A stretch of 64,000 bases of DNA from Lachnospiraceae bacterium NSJ-143 (GTDB taxonomy: Bacteria; Bacillota; Clostridia; Lachnospirales; Anaerotignaceae), in the NCBI GenBank assembly GCA_022867625.1, contig JALIFM010000002.1:372001-436000 (forward strand), in the 5' to 3' direction. Both the position numbers and the translations under genes were made by a program. Below are positions 44,330-53,176 of the stretch, piece after piece. The notes below the pieces were generated by a model, which was given only the letters and a program-made list of their open reading frames with translations, made no database searches and was not told the origin of the DNA. The first letter of the stretch is position 1, and every line of letters begins with the position of its first letter.

Positions 44330-45831
44330 TGGCTAATCCAATAATGATTCAGGGAACAATGTCAAGCGCCGGCAAAAGCTTTATTGCCGCTGCCCTCTGC
44401 CGCATATTCTGTCAGGACGGGTATAAGGCGGCTCCGTTTAAATCCCAGAATATGGCTCTAAATTCATTTATAACAACCGACGGTTTTGAAATTGGCAGAG
44501 CTCAGGCTATGCAGGCGGAAGCGGCAGGCATTGAGCCGACAAAGTATATGAACCCGATATTGTTAAAACCCACTACTGATACAGGCTCGCAGGTAATTGT
44601 AAACGGCAGGCCTGTGGGGAATATGTCGGCAGCAGAATATTTTAAATACAAGTCAGAGCTTATACCGGATATATTGAAAGCTTATGAAGAACTGTCAAAA
44701 ATATATGATGTTATTATCATAGAAGGAGCCGGAAGCCCAGCTGAAATTAATCTTAAAAAAGACGATATTGTAAATATGGGATTGGCCGAAATGTTGGACA
44801 GTCCGGTGCTTTTGGCAGGGGATATTGACAGAGGAGGAGTCTTTGCACAGCTTTACGGCACTGTAATGCTCCTTGATAATAATGAACGCCAACGTGTGAA
44901 GGGCATAATTATCAATAAATTCAGGGGCGACAGAGCTATATTGGAGCCGGGGCTCAAAATGCTTGAGGAGAAATGCGGCGTACCTGTAAAAGGTGTAATA
45001 CCTTTTGTAAATATTGATATAGATGATGAGGACAGCCTTTCTGACAGGCTTCAGAACACTGAGAAAAATGGCATTATTGATATTGCTGTTATACGCCTGC
45101 CAAAGATTTCCAATTTTACTGATTTAAATTCTCTGGCAAGAATAGAAGGTGTATCGGTAAGATATGTCAATAGACTAAATGAACTGAAAGAGCCGGACTT
45201 AATAATTATTCCGGGCAGCAAAAGCACAATAAAAGACACCTTATGGCTGAGGCAGAATGGCCTTGAGTCAAAAATTAAGCGGCTGGCAGCAAATGGTGTT
45301 CCGGTTATTGGCATATGCGGCGGATATCAGATTTTGGGAAAAAAGATAGCCGACCCTTATTTTGCAGAAGGAGGCGGAGAGATTGATGGCATTGGGCTTT
45401 TGGATATTTATACGGTTTTTGAATCTGAAAAGAATCAATCACAGGAAAGTGGAATTTTGGGAGATATTTCAGGCTTCTTCGGTTTTATTTCCGGTGCCGA
45501 TGTAAAGGGATATGAAATCCATATGGGAAACAGCAGAATATATGAAAACGGAGAATCAAAGGCGCTGATTATGAATACAGGCAGCAAAATAAAGGCTATA
45601 GGAGCTTATAATAAAAATGTGTTGGGAACATATATACATGGTTTTTTTGACAGCTCAGATATCTGCCGTGCGGTAAGCGCTAAACTGTTTGAGTTAAAAG
45701 GCTTAAAAGGCAGCTCAGATATTGTTTCGTGGGATGAATATAAAAACGCGCAGTATGATTTACTGGCTGAAACTGTGAGGAAAAATATTGATATGGACTA
45801 TATTTATAAAATTATGGGGCTGAGAATATGA
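44329..45831 (+). CDS. cbiP: Cobyric acid synthase
   Basis: Amidates side chains b, d, e and g of adenosylcobyrinic acid diamide. 500 residues. MIQGTMSSAGKSFIAAALCR with FKSQNMALNS is the ATP domain; IIIEGAGSPAEINL and GDIDRGGVFAQ follow; VPVIGICGGYQILG carries the amidotransferase Cys; and GYEIHMG and GTYIHGFFD complete the triad region. ATG 44329 overlaps the cobD stop in TGATG; the upstream in-frame codons from 44302 are inside cobD. Confidence 0.96.
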   Translation: MANPIMIQGTMSSAGKSFIAAALCRIFCQDGYKAAPFKSQNMALNSFITTDGFEIGRAQAMQAEAAGIEPTKYMNPILLKPTTDTGSQVIVNGRPVGNMSAAEYFKYKSELIPDILKAYEELSKIYDVIIIEGAGSPAEINLKKDDIVNMGLAEMLDSPVLLAGDIDRGGVFAQLYGTVMLLDNNERQRVKGIIINKFRGDRAILEPGLKMLEEKCGVPVKGVIPFVNIDIDDEDSLSDRLQNTEKNGIIDIAVIRLPKISNFTDLNSLARIEGVSVRYVNRLNELKEPDLIIIPGSKSTIKDTLWLRQNGLESKIKRLAANGVPVIGICGGYQILGKKIADPYFAEGGGEIDGIGLLDIYTVFESEKNQSQESGILGDISGFFGFISGADVKGYEIHMGNSRIYENGESKALIMNTGSKIKAIGAYNKNVLGTYIHGFFDSSDICRAVSAKLFELKGLKGSSDIVSWDEYKNAQYDLLAETVRKNIDMDYIYKIMGLRI

Positions 45832-46361
45832 GTGGGCTTATACATTTGTACTGTGGCGACGGCAAGGGAAAAACAACAGCCGCGACAGGTTTAAGCATAC
45901 GGGCTGCCGGAAACTCAATGAAAGTTGTATTCTGCCAGTTTATGAAAGGCAGGGATACATCTGAGCTGAATATTTTAAACGACATACCGCAGATAACAGT
46001 TGTACGCTGTGAAAAAGATTTTGGCTTTTACAGCACTATGACGGAGGAAACAAAAGCTGCCGCTAAAAGGGCGTATAATGATATACTTGCCAAAGCGGTA
46101 CAGCTTGCCAGAGAATATGGAAAAACCGGAAGATGTCTTGTGGTTTTTGATGAGATAACATATGCGTGGGAATATGGTTTTATTGACAGGGGAGTGCTCA
46201 CAGATTTTGTTGACAGCAGAAGCGAAGGAACGGAAATCGTATTTACCGGAAGGAATCCCGATAAGTTTTTTGTTGACAGAGCGGACTATATATCTGAGAT
46301 AGTGAAGGTAAAGCACCCTTATGACAGAGGCATACAGGCAAGAAAGGGGATAGAATATTGA
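45828..46361 (+). CDS. cobO: Cob(I)yrinic acid a,c-diamide adenosyltransferase
   Basis: Adds the adenosyl upper ligand from ATP to the Co(I) corrinoid. CobA/CobO/BtuR family, 177 residues: HLYCGDGKGKTTAATGLSIR is the ATP loop, VVFCQFMKG and LVVFDEITYAWEYG follow, and the end VKHPYDRGIQARKGIEY is typical. Starts in an ATGA overlap with cbiP and overlaps cbiC by 4 bases. Confidence 0.95.
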   Translation: MSGLIHLYCGDGKGKTTAATGLSIRAAGNSMKVVFCQFMKGRDTSELNILNDIPQITVVRCEKDFGFYSTMTEETKAAAKRAYNDILAKAVQLAREYGKTGRCLVVFDEITYAWEYGFIDRGVLTDFVDSRSEGTEIVFTGRNPDKFFVDRADYISEIVKVKHPYDRGIQARKGIEY

Positions 46362-46993
46362 ATCTTAAATCTAACGCAATGCTCCCGGAGGAAATTGAGA
46401 GAAGGAGCTTTGAAATAATAGAAAGTGAGCTTAAAACAGATATCCCTGAAGATGTAAAACAAATAGTAAAAAGAGTAATTCACACAACTGCCGATTTTTC
46501 GTATGCCGAGACTTTATGCTTTTCTCAAAATGCCGCTGATGATATTATTAAAGCTATAAAAGCCGGAACGGATATTGTTACGGATACAAATATGGCACTG
46601 GCAGGAATAAATAAAAAGGCGTTGGAAAGGCTTTCTGTAAGCGCTGTGTGTTTTATGTCAGACAGGGACGTAGCCGAAGCGGCCAAAAGAAATGGTACAA
46701 CAAGGGCTGCTGCAAGTATTGACAAAGCCTCAGAGATTGGAAAAAAATATATATTCGTTGTGGGAAACGCCCCCACGGCATTAATAAGGCTTTACGAATT
46801 GGTAACTGAGGGAAAAATAAAACCTGCTGCAATAATAGGAGTGCCTGTAGGTTTTGTAAACGTTGTGGAGGCCAAGGAGCTTATTATAAAGCTTAAAGAT
46901 ATACCTTTTATAGTGGCCAGAGGACGAAAGGGCGGGTCAAATGTGGCGGCGGCGATAGTGAACGCTTTGTGCTACATGGCAGGCGGAAGATAA
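46358..46993 (+). CDS. cbiC: Cobalt-precorrin-8 methylmutase
   Basis: Moves the C11 methyl to C12, forming cobyrinic acid. 211 residues. IEERRSFEI-type opening (EEIERRSFEIIE), the catalytic His in KRVIHTTADFSYAE, DTNMALAGINKKAL, VGNAPTALIRLYEL and GVPVGFVNVVEAKE are all conserved. TTG start with an AGGGGAT site 8 bases upstream. It is the last gene of the operon; the ring-building cbiC is therefore furthest from the riboswitch. Confidence 0.95.
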   Translation: MNLKSNAMLPEEIERRSFEIIESELKTDIPEDVKQIVKRVIHTTADFSYAETLCFSQNAADDIIKAIKAGTDIVTDTNMALAGINKKALERLSVSAVCFMSDRDVAEAAKRNGTTRAAASIDKASEIGKKYIFVVGNAPTALIRLYELVTEGKIKPAAIIGVPVGFVNVVEAKELIIKLKDIPFIVARGRKGGSNVAAAIVNALCYMAGGR

Positions 46994-47158
46994 TTTATAT
47001 TCAAAATTTATGTATATTATGCACTTGTTTTTGACACTGGTCTGAGATTTTTAATAAAAGCACCGGTTTTATTATATGGAATGTAGCTATAAGCTCAAGG
47101 AATTTTAAAGATTAAATTATTAGTTTTTTTTAATAAATTTAATTTGGTTAAATATTAC

Positions 47159-47187
47159 TTGTAATAAATTAAAAAATAAATTATAAT
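47159..47187 (+). promoter_or_regulatory. Sigma-A promoter for the TAXI-TRAP operon
   Basis: TTGTAA (47159-47164), 17-bp spacer, perfect TATAAT (47182-47187), in a very AT-rich gap. A second perfect TTGACA at 47031-47036 has only a weak -10 (AATAAA). No obvious terminator separates cbiC from this promoter; a short AATAAAA/TTTTATT hairpin at about 47052-47073 lacks a T-run. Confidence 0.7.
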
Positions 47188-47240
47188 TAATAAGTATATT
47201 TATGAATTACATATTAAATTTAAGGGGAGGAATTCAAATA

Positions 47241-48254
47241 ATGAAGAAAAAATTAGCTGTTTTAGCAGCGGGTATGATGATTGTTTCCATGGCTGTTTCA
47301 GGCTGCGGGAGTTCATCTTCGTCATCTGCTTCAGGGTCATCTGCATCATCTGCCAAGGCTGAAGGCGGAGCAAGCGGAATAACTGTAAGGCTTGCTACAG
47401 GCGGAACATCAGGCACATATTATGCTTACGGCGGTGTAGTAGGTCAGGTTCTGAGCGAAGCTACAGGCGCTAAGTTTGACGTTCAGTCAACAGGTGCTTC
47501 CAAAGCGAATATCGGCCTTGTGGCTGACGGAGAGGTAGATATGGCTATAGTTCAGAACGACGTTATGGACTATGCTTATAACGGAACAGACCTTTTTGAC
47601 GGTGAGAAAACTGATAATTTCTCATCTATGGCAGCCTGCTATGCTGAGGTTTGCCAGGTAATTGCCAACCCTTCAGCTGGTATAGAGACAATTGCTGACC
47701 TTAAGGGAAAGAGGGTTTCTGTTGGAGATGCCGGAAGCGGAGTTGAGTTTAACGCTAAACAGATTCTTGCCGCTTATGGAGTAACATTTGATGATATTGA
47801 TAAGCAGAACCTCTCATTTGCCGACTCGGCTAACGCAATGAAGGATAACAAAATTGACGCTTTCTTCTGTACAGCAGGAGCGCCTACAACAGCAGTTATG
47901 GAGCTTGCGAGTACAAACAATATAAAGGTTCTCAATGTTGACGGTGCTGAGGCGGAAAAGCTTGTAGCTGATTACCCATTCTATACCGCTTATACAATAC
48001 CAAAGGATACATATAAGGGTATGGAGGAAGATGCACAGACAGTTGCAGTTAAGGCTACACTTATTGTAAGCAATAAGCTTTCTGACGATGCTGTTTATGA
48101 GCTTACAAAGGCGCTTTTTGAAAACAAGGCGGATATTGAGGCGGGCCACGCAAAAGGTGCAGAGCTTGACACTCAGTACGCTGTAGAAGGTGTTTCAGTT
48201 CCATTCCATCCGGGCGCAGAAAAATATTTCAAAGAAGCTGGAGTTCTTGAATAA
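47241..48254 (+). CDS. TAXI-family TRAP transporter solute-binding lipoprotein
   Basis: 337 residues. The lipoprotein signal ends at the lipobox VSGC (Cys about 21), followed by a Ser/Ala-rich tether, so it is membrane-anchored outside the cell. RLATGGTSGTYYAYGGVVGQ is the TAXI signature; QSTGASKANIGLVADGEVDMA and GDAGSGVEFNAKQILAAYG follow. Relatives bind glutamate or other carboxylates; the ligand here is unknown. GGGGAGGA precedes ATG 47241. First gene of a three-gene TRAP operon. Confidence 0.93.
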   Translation: MKKKLAVLAAGMMIVSMAVSGCGSSSSSSASGSSASSAKAEGGASGITVRLATGGTSGTYYAYGGVVGQVLSEATGAKFDVQSTGASKANIGLVADGEVDMAIVQNDVMDYAYNGTDLFDGEKTDNFSSMAACYAEVCQVIANPSAGIETIADLKGKRVSVGDAGSGVEFNAKQILAAYGVTFDDIDKQNLSFADSANAMKDNKIDAFFCTAGAPTTAVMELASTNNIKVLNVDGAEAEKLVADYPFYTAYTIPKDTYKGMEEDAQTVAVKATLIVSNKLSDDAVYELTKALFENKADIEAGHAKGAELDTQYAVEGVSVPFHPGAEKYFKEAGVLE

Positions 48255-48262
48255 TTTGCACC

Positions 48263-48787
48263 TTGAGGAAGCTTAATTTTAATTCAGCAATTTTAGCCGC
48301 AGCGGCTGTATTTGCCATTGCGGCTTTGCTTTTTTATTTACTGTTTTCGCCCGGGAATACAGTTCTTGTTCTGGCTGATTGTGATACAGGAAACGTTTAT
48401 ACGTGTTTTGATGTATCAGACGGCGATGAGTTTTCCATAGCTTTTATACATTCTGTCAATAAAAGTGAAGTTAGAGAATATTACACAATTTACAGTGATG
48501 AAATATATCTTGAAAAATGTCTTTATTCTGATTTTGGTGCTGGAGTTGCTACAGAGATTGAGGATGGCCAGAGCCTTTCGTATACGGAAGACGGAAAAAT
48601 GCTTATAAGCAACATCCATATGCGTATTGATAAGCTATCATACATAGTAGGAACAGTTTCGGATCATATACTTTATATAAATGGAAAAGAAATAAGTTTG
48701 AGGGCGCTGTGCGGAAAAAACAGCCCGGTGGAGTTTAATGTGAAGAAGGTAGGAAGGTTTTTTATTTGGAGGAATTCTTATGAGTGA
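48263..48787 (+). CDS. DUF1850-family membrane-anchored protein
   Basis: 174 residues with one N-terminal helix (about residues 9-27) and an outside domain: FSIAFIHSVNKSEVREYYTI is the family motif. DUF1850 genes are found with TAXI binding proteins and fused permeases, which is the arrangement here, so it is probably an accessory subunit. It starts at TTG 48263, 8 bases after the TAXI stop, with a poor ribosome site, so it likely depends on coupling. Overlaps the permease gene by 8 bases. Confidence 0.82.
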   Translation: MRKLNFNSAILAAAAVFAIAALLFYLLFSPGNTVLVLADCDTGNVYTCFDVSDGDEFSIAFIHSVNKSEVREYYTIYSDEIYLEKCLYSDFGAGVATEIEDGQSLSYTEDGKMLISNIHMRIDKLSYIVGTVSDHILYINGKEISLRALCGKNSPVEFNVKKVGRFFIWRNSYE

Positions 48788-50762
48788 TTATTCAGATAAA
48801 AATAAAGATAAAGGGAATTTTGAGGAAAAGAAAATTAAGGATAAGCCAATCGACGAGGTTTTTGTTGAGGAGGCGGCCCAGATTGATGCTGTTTTAAAGG
48901 AGTTTGACAAAGAGTCAAATACACGTCATTTTGAGGGTATTCCTAAAGCCATAGTAAAATATATGCTTGTAGCATTTTCTGTTTATGCTTTGTGGATGAA
49001 TGTGTTCAGCTCTCTTCCTGAACAGATAAGGCGTGCATCGTTTATAGGTATTATTGTATTTATGGCGTTTATGCTTTATCCGTCGAGGAAAAAAGGCTCA
49101 GAAAGATGCAATTATATTCCATGGTATGACTTTATACTTGGAATAGTCGGAGCTGGGTGCTTTTTCTATTTTGTTGTTAATTTTCAGGTTATTGTGGACA
49201 GGGCAGGAAGGGCAACGCCGACAGATGTGGTTGTTGGAATTATAGGAATATTAATACTTTTTGAGATATGCAGAAGAGTTGTTGGAATACCAATACTTAT
49301 AGTTGTGGCATGCTTTATTGTCTATGCGTTTTACGCGGGATTCTCACTTAAAAGGATTATAGCTCATCTGTTTTATACAACCGAAGGCGTTATAGGCACT
49401 CCGCTCGGTGTTTGCTCTACGTTTATAGTGCTGTTTATTCTTTTTGGCTCGTTTCTGGATAAAACAGGAGTTGGAAGGTTCTTTATTGAAATTGCCAACT
49501 CTATAGCAGGTGCGGCAACAGGCGGACCTGCCAAGGTTGCCGTTATCGCAAGCGCCCTCCAGGGAATGATTTCCGGAAGCTCTGTTGCCAATACAGTTGG
49601 GTCGGGAAGCTTTACCATACCTATGATGAAAAAAACAGGATATCCGCCGGAGTTTGCCGCGGCGGTAGAAGCGTCGGCCTCTACGGGCGGACAGATTATG
49701 CCTCCTATTATGGGAGCAGCCGCATTCCTTATGGCGGAAATGACGGGCGTTGCGTATTCCAAAATTGTAGTAGCCGCTATTCTGCCTGCGTTTTTGTATT
49801 TTACAGGTATATTCCTTATGGTTCATTTTGAGGCTAAAAAACTGGGCCTTAAAGGGCTTAATAAAGAGGATATTCCGGGATTTTTTAAACTTATGTTTTC
49901 AAGGGGATATCTCCTTCTTCCTCTTGTGGTTCTGGTTTATTGTATGATGACAGGTTATACATCGTCAATGTCTGCGTGCTATGCTATTGTTGCATCAATA
50001 ATAGTAAGCATGTTCAGAAAGGACACAAGGATGAACTTTGCCTCATTTCTTGAGGCGCTCGAAAACGGAGCCAAAAATACAATAGGTGTTGCAATAGCGT
50101 GTTCTATGGCAGGTATGATTGTTGGTGTTGTATCCCTTACAGGATTGGGATTAAAGCTTGCTACAGGGCTTCTTACACTTTCAGGCGGAATTACAATACT
50201 GGCGCTTTTCTTTACAATGATTGCGTGCATAATACTTGGAATGGGTGTGCCTACTACAGCAAACTATGTAATAATGGCTACTATCACTGCTCCTATAGTT
50301 ATAAAGCTTGGTATACCAATGCTTGCTGCTCATATGTTTGTTTTTTATTTTGGTATTGTTGCAGATATTACACCGCCTGTGGCTCTGGCGGCATATGCCG
50401 GTTCAGCCATAGCCAAGTGCAACCCTCTAAAGGCAGGTTTTACCGCTACAAGAATTGCCATAACGGCTTTTATAATACCATATGTTTTTGCGTTTAACCC
50501 TGAAATGCTTCTGGGTCAGGGAAACAGTATAATTCAGGCTGCCATGATAACCGTTACGGCTTTTGTTGGAATGCTTGGAATATCTACTGGCATGGAAGGA
50601 TTTATGAAAACAAGACTTAAGGCTTGGGAAAGGATACTTTGTATTGCCGCGGGTCTGCTGCTAATTAAGCCGGGAACGCTTACAGACGTTATAGGTATTG
50701 TGGTTATAGTAGGCATGTTTGTAATACAGAACATGAAGGTTAAAAGAACACAGCAGGCGTAA
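48780..50762 (+). CDS. TRAP transporter permease, fused 4TM/12TM subunits
   Basis: 660 residues, many hydrophobic helices. The N-terminal part (about 50-170) is the small DctQ-like subunit and the rest is the DctM-like subunit: ALQGMISGSSVANTVGSGSF, STGGQIMPPIMGAAAFLMAE, GMGVPTTANYVI and ITPPVALAAYAGSAIAK are hallmark repeats. Such fused permeases pair with TAXI proteins. Sodium-driven import is expected from the family. The charged N-terminus (about 1-45) is Lys/Asp/Glu-rich and cytoplasmic. GGAGG precedes the ATG. Confidence 0.93.
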   Translation: MSDYSDKNKDKGNFEEKKIKDKPIDEVFVEEAAQIDAVLKEFDKESNTRHFEGIPKAIVKYMLVAFSVYALWMNVFSSLPEQIRRASFIGIIVFMAFMLYPSRKKGSERCNYIPWYDFILGIVGAGCFFYFVVNFQVIVDRAGRATPTDVVVGIIGILILFEICRRVVGIPILIVVACFIVYAFYAGFSLKRIIAHLFYTTEGVIGTPLGVCSTFIVLFILFGSFLDKTGVGRFFIEIANSIAGAATGGPAKVAVIASALQGMISGSSVANTVGSGSFTIPMMKKTGYPPEFAAAVEASASTGGQIMPPIMGAAAFLMAEMTGVAYSKIVVAAILPAFLYFTGIFLMVHFEAKKLGLKGLNKEDIPGFFKLMFSRGYLLLPLVVLVYCMMTGYTSSMSACYAIVASIIVSMFRKDTRMNFASFLEALENGAKNTIGVAIACSMAGMIVGVVSLTGLGLKLATGLLTLSGGITILALFFTMIACIILGMGVPTTANYVIMATITAPIVIKLGIPMLAAHMFVFYFGIVADITPPVALAAYAGSAIAKCNPLKAGFTATRIAITAFIIPYVFAFNPEMLLGQGNSIIQAAMITVTAFVGMLGISTGMEGFMKTRLKAWERILCIAAGLLLIKPGTLTDVIGIVVIVGMFVIQNMKVKRTQQA

Positions 50763-50776
50763 TTAAAAATTGTTTT

Positions 50777-50818
50777 AAAAGGCGTGCATCATAAACAAAA
50801 TGGTCCGCGCCTTTTTGT
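50777..50818 (+). terminator. Terminator of the TRAP operon
   Basis: AAAAGGCGTG (50777-50786) pairs with CGCGCCTTTT (50806-50815), one G-U pair, with a loop of about 19 bases and T-run after. Confidence 0.75.
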
Positions 50819-50832
50819 TTTGTACAGCACTG

Positions 50833-50861
50833 TTGTTAAATAGCTGATTTTATGATAATAT
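50833..50861 (+). promoter_or_regulatory. Sigma-A promoter for the orphan gene at 50889
   Basis: TTGTTA (50833-50838), 17-bp spacer, TAATAT (50856-50861). The leader to the ATG is about 20 bases. Confidence 0.5.
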
Positions 50862-50888
50862 TATTAAGAAAGGAACCGGTGATGTATC

Positions 50889-51434
50889 ATGGATGAAATT
50901 GCAAGAATGATGCTGGACGACGACCTGCTGCACAGTCGTGAGCTTTGGAACCAATACGGAAACGATTCCAAAAGAATGAGCGGACTTTTTGATATGCTTA
51001 TTATGAGATACAAAGACATAGTGGAAGGCCTTGCGGACGGGCTTGATGTTATTTCAGTTTATGACAGCAGCGCTGAAAAGGCTGAGGTTTATAAGAGTAA
51101 CGTTCATAAAGTGATTAGACGGCTTGAGGCATTCAAAGACAGTGGCTACAGTAATGAATCTATGGTGCAGCACTATGTAAATGAAGGTGTTCAGGGACGG
51201 GCGTTTGATTTATCATTTAATGAAACAAGGGATATAATAAATAAAATGGAAGATTTATCACCCTTGGAGCGTGATGAAATAATAACCAAAATTGACGAGA
51301 TTGAATCAATTACGGTTTCGGTAAATACTAAAAAGAATAAATGGCATGCTCTGAGGCCGTATCTTATCTGGGCATCGGGCAAAGATGTAAATACGGCTAT
51401 GCTTATTATACCTCTGCTGATGAAAATAAATTGA
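50889..51434 (+). CDS. Soluble protein of unknown function
   Basis: No family recognised. 181 residues, no signal or membrane helix, helix-rich and acidic at the N-terminus (MDEIARMMLDDDLLHSRELW). The centre has DNVISVYDSSAEKAE-like polar helices and the end KWHALRPYLIWASGKDVNTA. The frame is closed by TGA just upstream, so the ATG at 50889 is the first possible; GGTGAT is 6 bases ahead. It has its own promoter and is unrelated by motif to the TRAP genes or to mtaB. Confidence 0.7.
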   Translation: MDEIARMMLDDDLLHSRELWNQYGNDSKRMSGLFDMLIMRYKDIVEGLADGLDVISVYDSSAEKAEVYKSNVHKVIRRLEAFKDSGYSNESMVQHYVNEGVQGRAFDLSFNETRDIINKMEDLSPLERDEIITKIDEIESITVSVNTKKNKWHALRPYLIWASGKDVNTAMLIIPLLMKIN

Positions 51435-51513
51435 GCAGGCGGTTTTAAATTTAACTGGCTATAAAGAGAATTGATTATGCAGAAACAAAAAAATTATAGT
51501 TTTGAGGTAATAT

Positions 51514-52818
51514 ATGAAAAGTGTTGCAAGTTTTGCCCTTGGCTGCAAGGTTAATCAGGCAGAAAGTGAAGCTGTTGCAGAAGCCTTTGCGGATAAGGGA
51601 TATGAAGTAAAAAACATAGACGAAAAGGCTGATGTTTATATTATAAATACTTGTGCTGTAACAAATTTCGGCGATAAAAAGTCCAGACAGCTTTTAAGAA
51701 AAGTAAAGAAGCTTAACCCTGAGGCAGTAGTTGTGGCGGCAGGCTGTTATGCGCAGACAGACAGTGCGGCGTTGGAAAGCATTCCGGAGGTTGATATTAT
51801 TGTCGGAACAAAGGGACGGCATAAAATAGTTGATGAGGTTGAAAGGTTCTTTAGTGAGCGTAAAAGGGTATGCCTTGTAAGCGATATTATGAAAGAGCAT
51901 GACTTTGAGCCTATTTCTATACGCAAGCTTGCGGGACGTACGAGGGCGTATATAAAAATTCAGGACGGGTGCAGCCAGTTCTGCTCATACTGCATTATAC
52001 CATACGCCAGAGGTCCTGTAAGAAGCAGGGACGAGGAGGATATACTTAAAGAAGTAAGTAATTTGGCCTTAAATGGATTTAAAGAAGTTGTTCTGACAGG
52101 GATACATGTGGCGTCATACGGGAAAGATAACCATAAATCTGACCTTCTTACACTTATAAAGCGCGTAAGTCTGATAAATGGAATTGAGCGTATCAGGCTC
52201 AGCTCAGTTGAGCCTAATATTGTAACTGAGGAGTTTGCCCATGAGCTGAGCACTATGTACAAGGTATGCCATCATTTCCATCTGTCACTACAGAGTGGAT
52301 GCGACAAAACACTTGAGGCCATGAACAGGAAATACACAACTGAAAAATATTTGCAGGCTGTGGAAATTTTAAGAAAATATATGCCGGATGTTGCCATTAC
52401 AACTGATATAATAGTAGGGTTTCCGGGAGAGAGCGACAGTGATTATGAGGAAAGTTTCAGGTTCGCTGAAAAGGTTGGCTTTGCCAAAATCCATGTATTT
52501 CCGTATTCTCCCAAAAAAGGCACTCCAGCCGCAGGTATGAAATGCCAGATACCTTCGGCAATAAAAAGTGTCAGGGCTTCAAAGCTTATAAAGCTCAGCG
52601 ATGATATGGAAGACAGGTTTATCGGTTGTTTTAAAGGCAGAGTTTTGGACGTGCTTTTTGAAAAAGGAGAAGGCGGATTTTTTGAGGGGCATACGTCTAA
52701 TTATATTAAAGTATTTGTAAAAACCGATGAAAATTTAAGAAATATGATTCTTCCGGTAAGAATACAAGATGTCTCTGCCAAAGCGGCATATGGCGAAATT
52801 TGCCGTCAGATGACATAA
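51514..52818 (+). CDS. mtaB: tRNA (N6-threonylcarbamoyladenosine37-C2)-methylthiotransferase
   Basis: Radical-SAM enzyme that converts t6A37 to ms2t6A37 in tRNAs reading ANN codons. 434 residues. The UPF0004 domain supplies one cluster (SFALGCKVNQAES, INTCAVTNFGDKKSRQ, AAGCYAQTD). The radical SAM triad is in CSQFCSYCIIPYARG, then SLQSGCDKTLEAMNRKYT and VGFPGE. A TRAM-like tail ends the chain. GAGGTAA precedes the ATG. Confidence 0.95.
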   Translation: MKSVASFALGCKVNQAESEAVAEAFADKGYEVKNIDEKADVYIINTCAVTNFGDKKSRQLLRKVKKLNPEAVVVAAGCYAQTDSAALESIPEVDIIVGTKGRHKIVDEVERFFSERKRVCLVSDIMKEHDFEPISIRKLAGRTRAYIKIQDGCSQFCSYCIIPYARGPVRSRDEEDILKEVSNLALNGFKEVVLTGIHVASYGKDNHKSDLLTLIKRVSLINGIERIRLSSVEPNIVTEEFAHELSTMYKVCHHFHLSLQSGCDKTLEAMNRKYTTEKYLQAVEILRKYMPDVAITTDIIVGFPGESDSDYEESFRFAEKVGFAKIHVFPYSPKKGTPAAGMKCQIPSAIKSVRASKLIKLSDDMEDRFIGCFKGRVLDVLFEKGEGGFFEGHTSNYIKVFVKTDENLRNMILPVRIQDVSAKAAYGEICRQMT

Positions 52819-52846
52819 AATATCGAGTTTAAACGATAAATATTAT

Positions 52847-52875
52847 TTGCATAATGTTAATTTTTATATTATCAT
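52847..52875 (+). promoter_or_regulatory. Sigma-A promoter for ireB-ruvX
   Basis: TTGCAT (52847-52852), 17-bp spacer, TATCAT (52870-52875). Predicted start about 52882, some 20 bases before ATG 52903. Confidence 0.5.
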
Positions 52876-52902
52876 TAATTTAACGCAGGGAGAGTGGTTG
52901 AA

Positions 52903-53166
52903 ATGGAAAGAAATTTGAACGAGACAATGCAGTTCAGCGCGGTTGAAAAGGAAACTGAATCGGAGGCAAGAAAAATTCTCGTCTCAGTTTATACCGCTCT
53001 TGCGGAAAAGGGGTATAACCCTGTAAATCAGATTGTTGGATATATACTTTCGGGAGACCCAACTTATATTACAAGCCATAATAACGCCAGAGTACTTATA
53101 AGAAGGCTTGAAAGAGATGAGCTTCTTGAGGAGCTTGTAGACAACTATATCAAAAATAATACATAA
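52903..53166 (+). CDS. ireB: IreB-family regulatory phosphoprotein
   Basis: 87 residues, formerly DUF965. In enterococci IreB is a substrate of the Ser/Thr kinase IreK and affects cephalosporin resistance; a Thr in the N-terminal segment is phosphorylated there, and here [10 protein letters not shown] offers one. The conserved core is [35 protein letters not shown] 52903 lies 10 bases past AGGGAG; GTG 52894 is too close to it. Neighbour of ruvX and the DUF1292 gene, as in many Firmicutes. Confidence 0.92.
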   Translation: MERNLNETMQFSAVEKETESEARKILVSVYTALAEKGYNPVNQIVGYILSGDPTYITSHNNARVLIRRLERDELLEELVDNYIKNNT

Positions 53167-53176
53167 GGGTGGTTTT

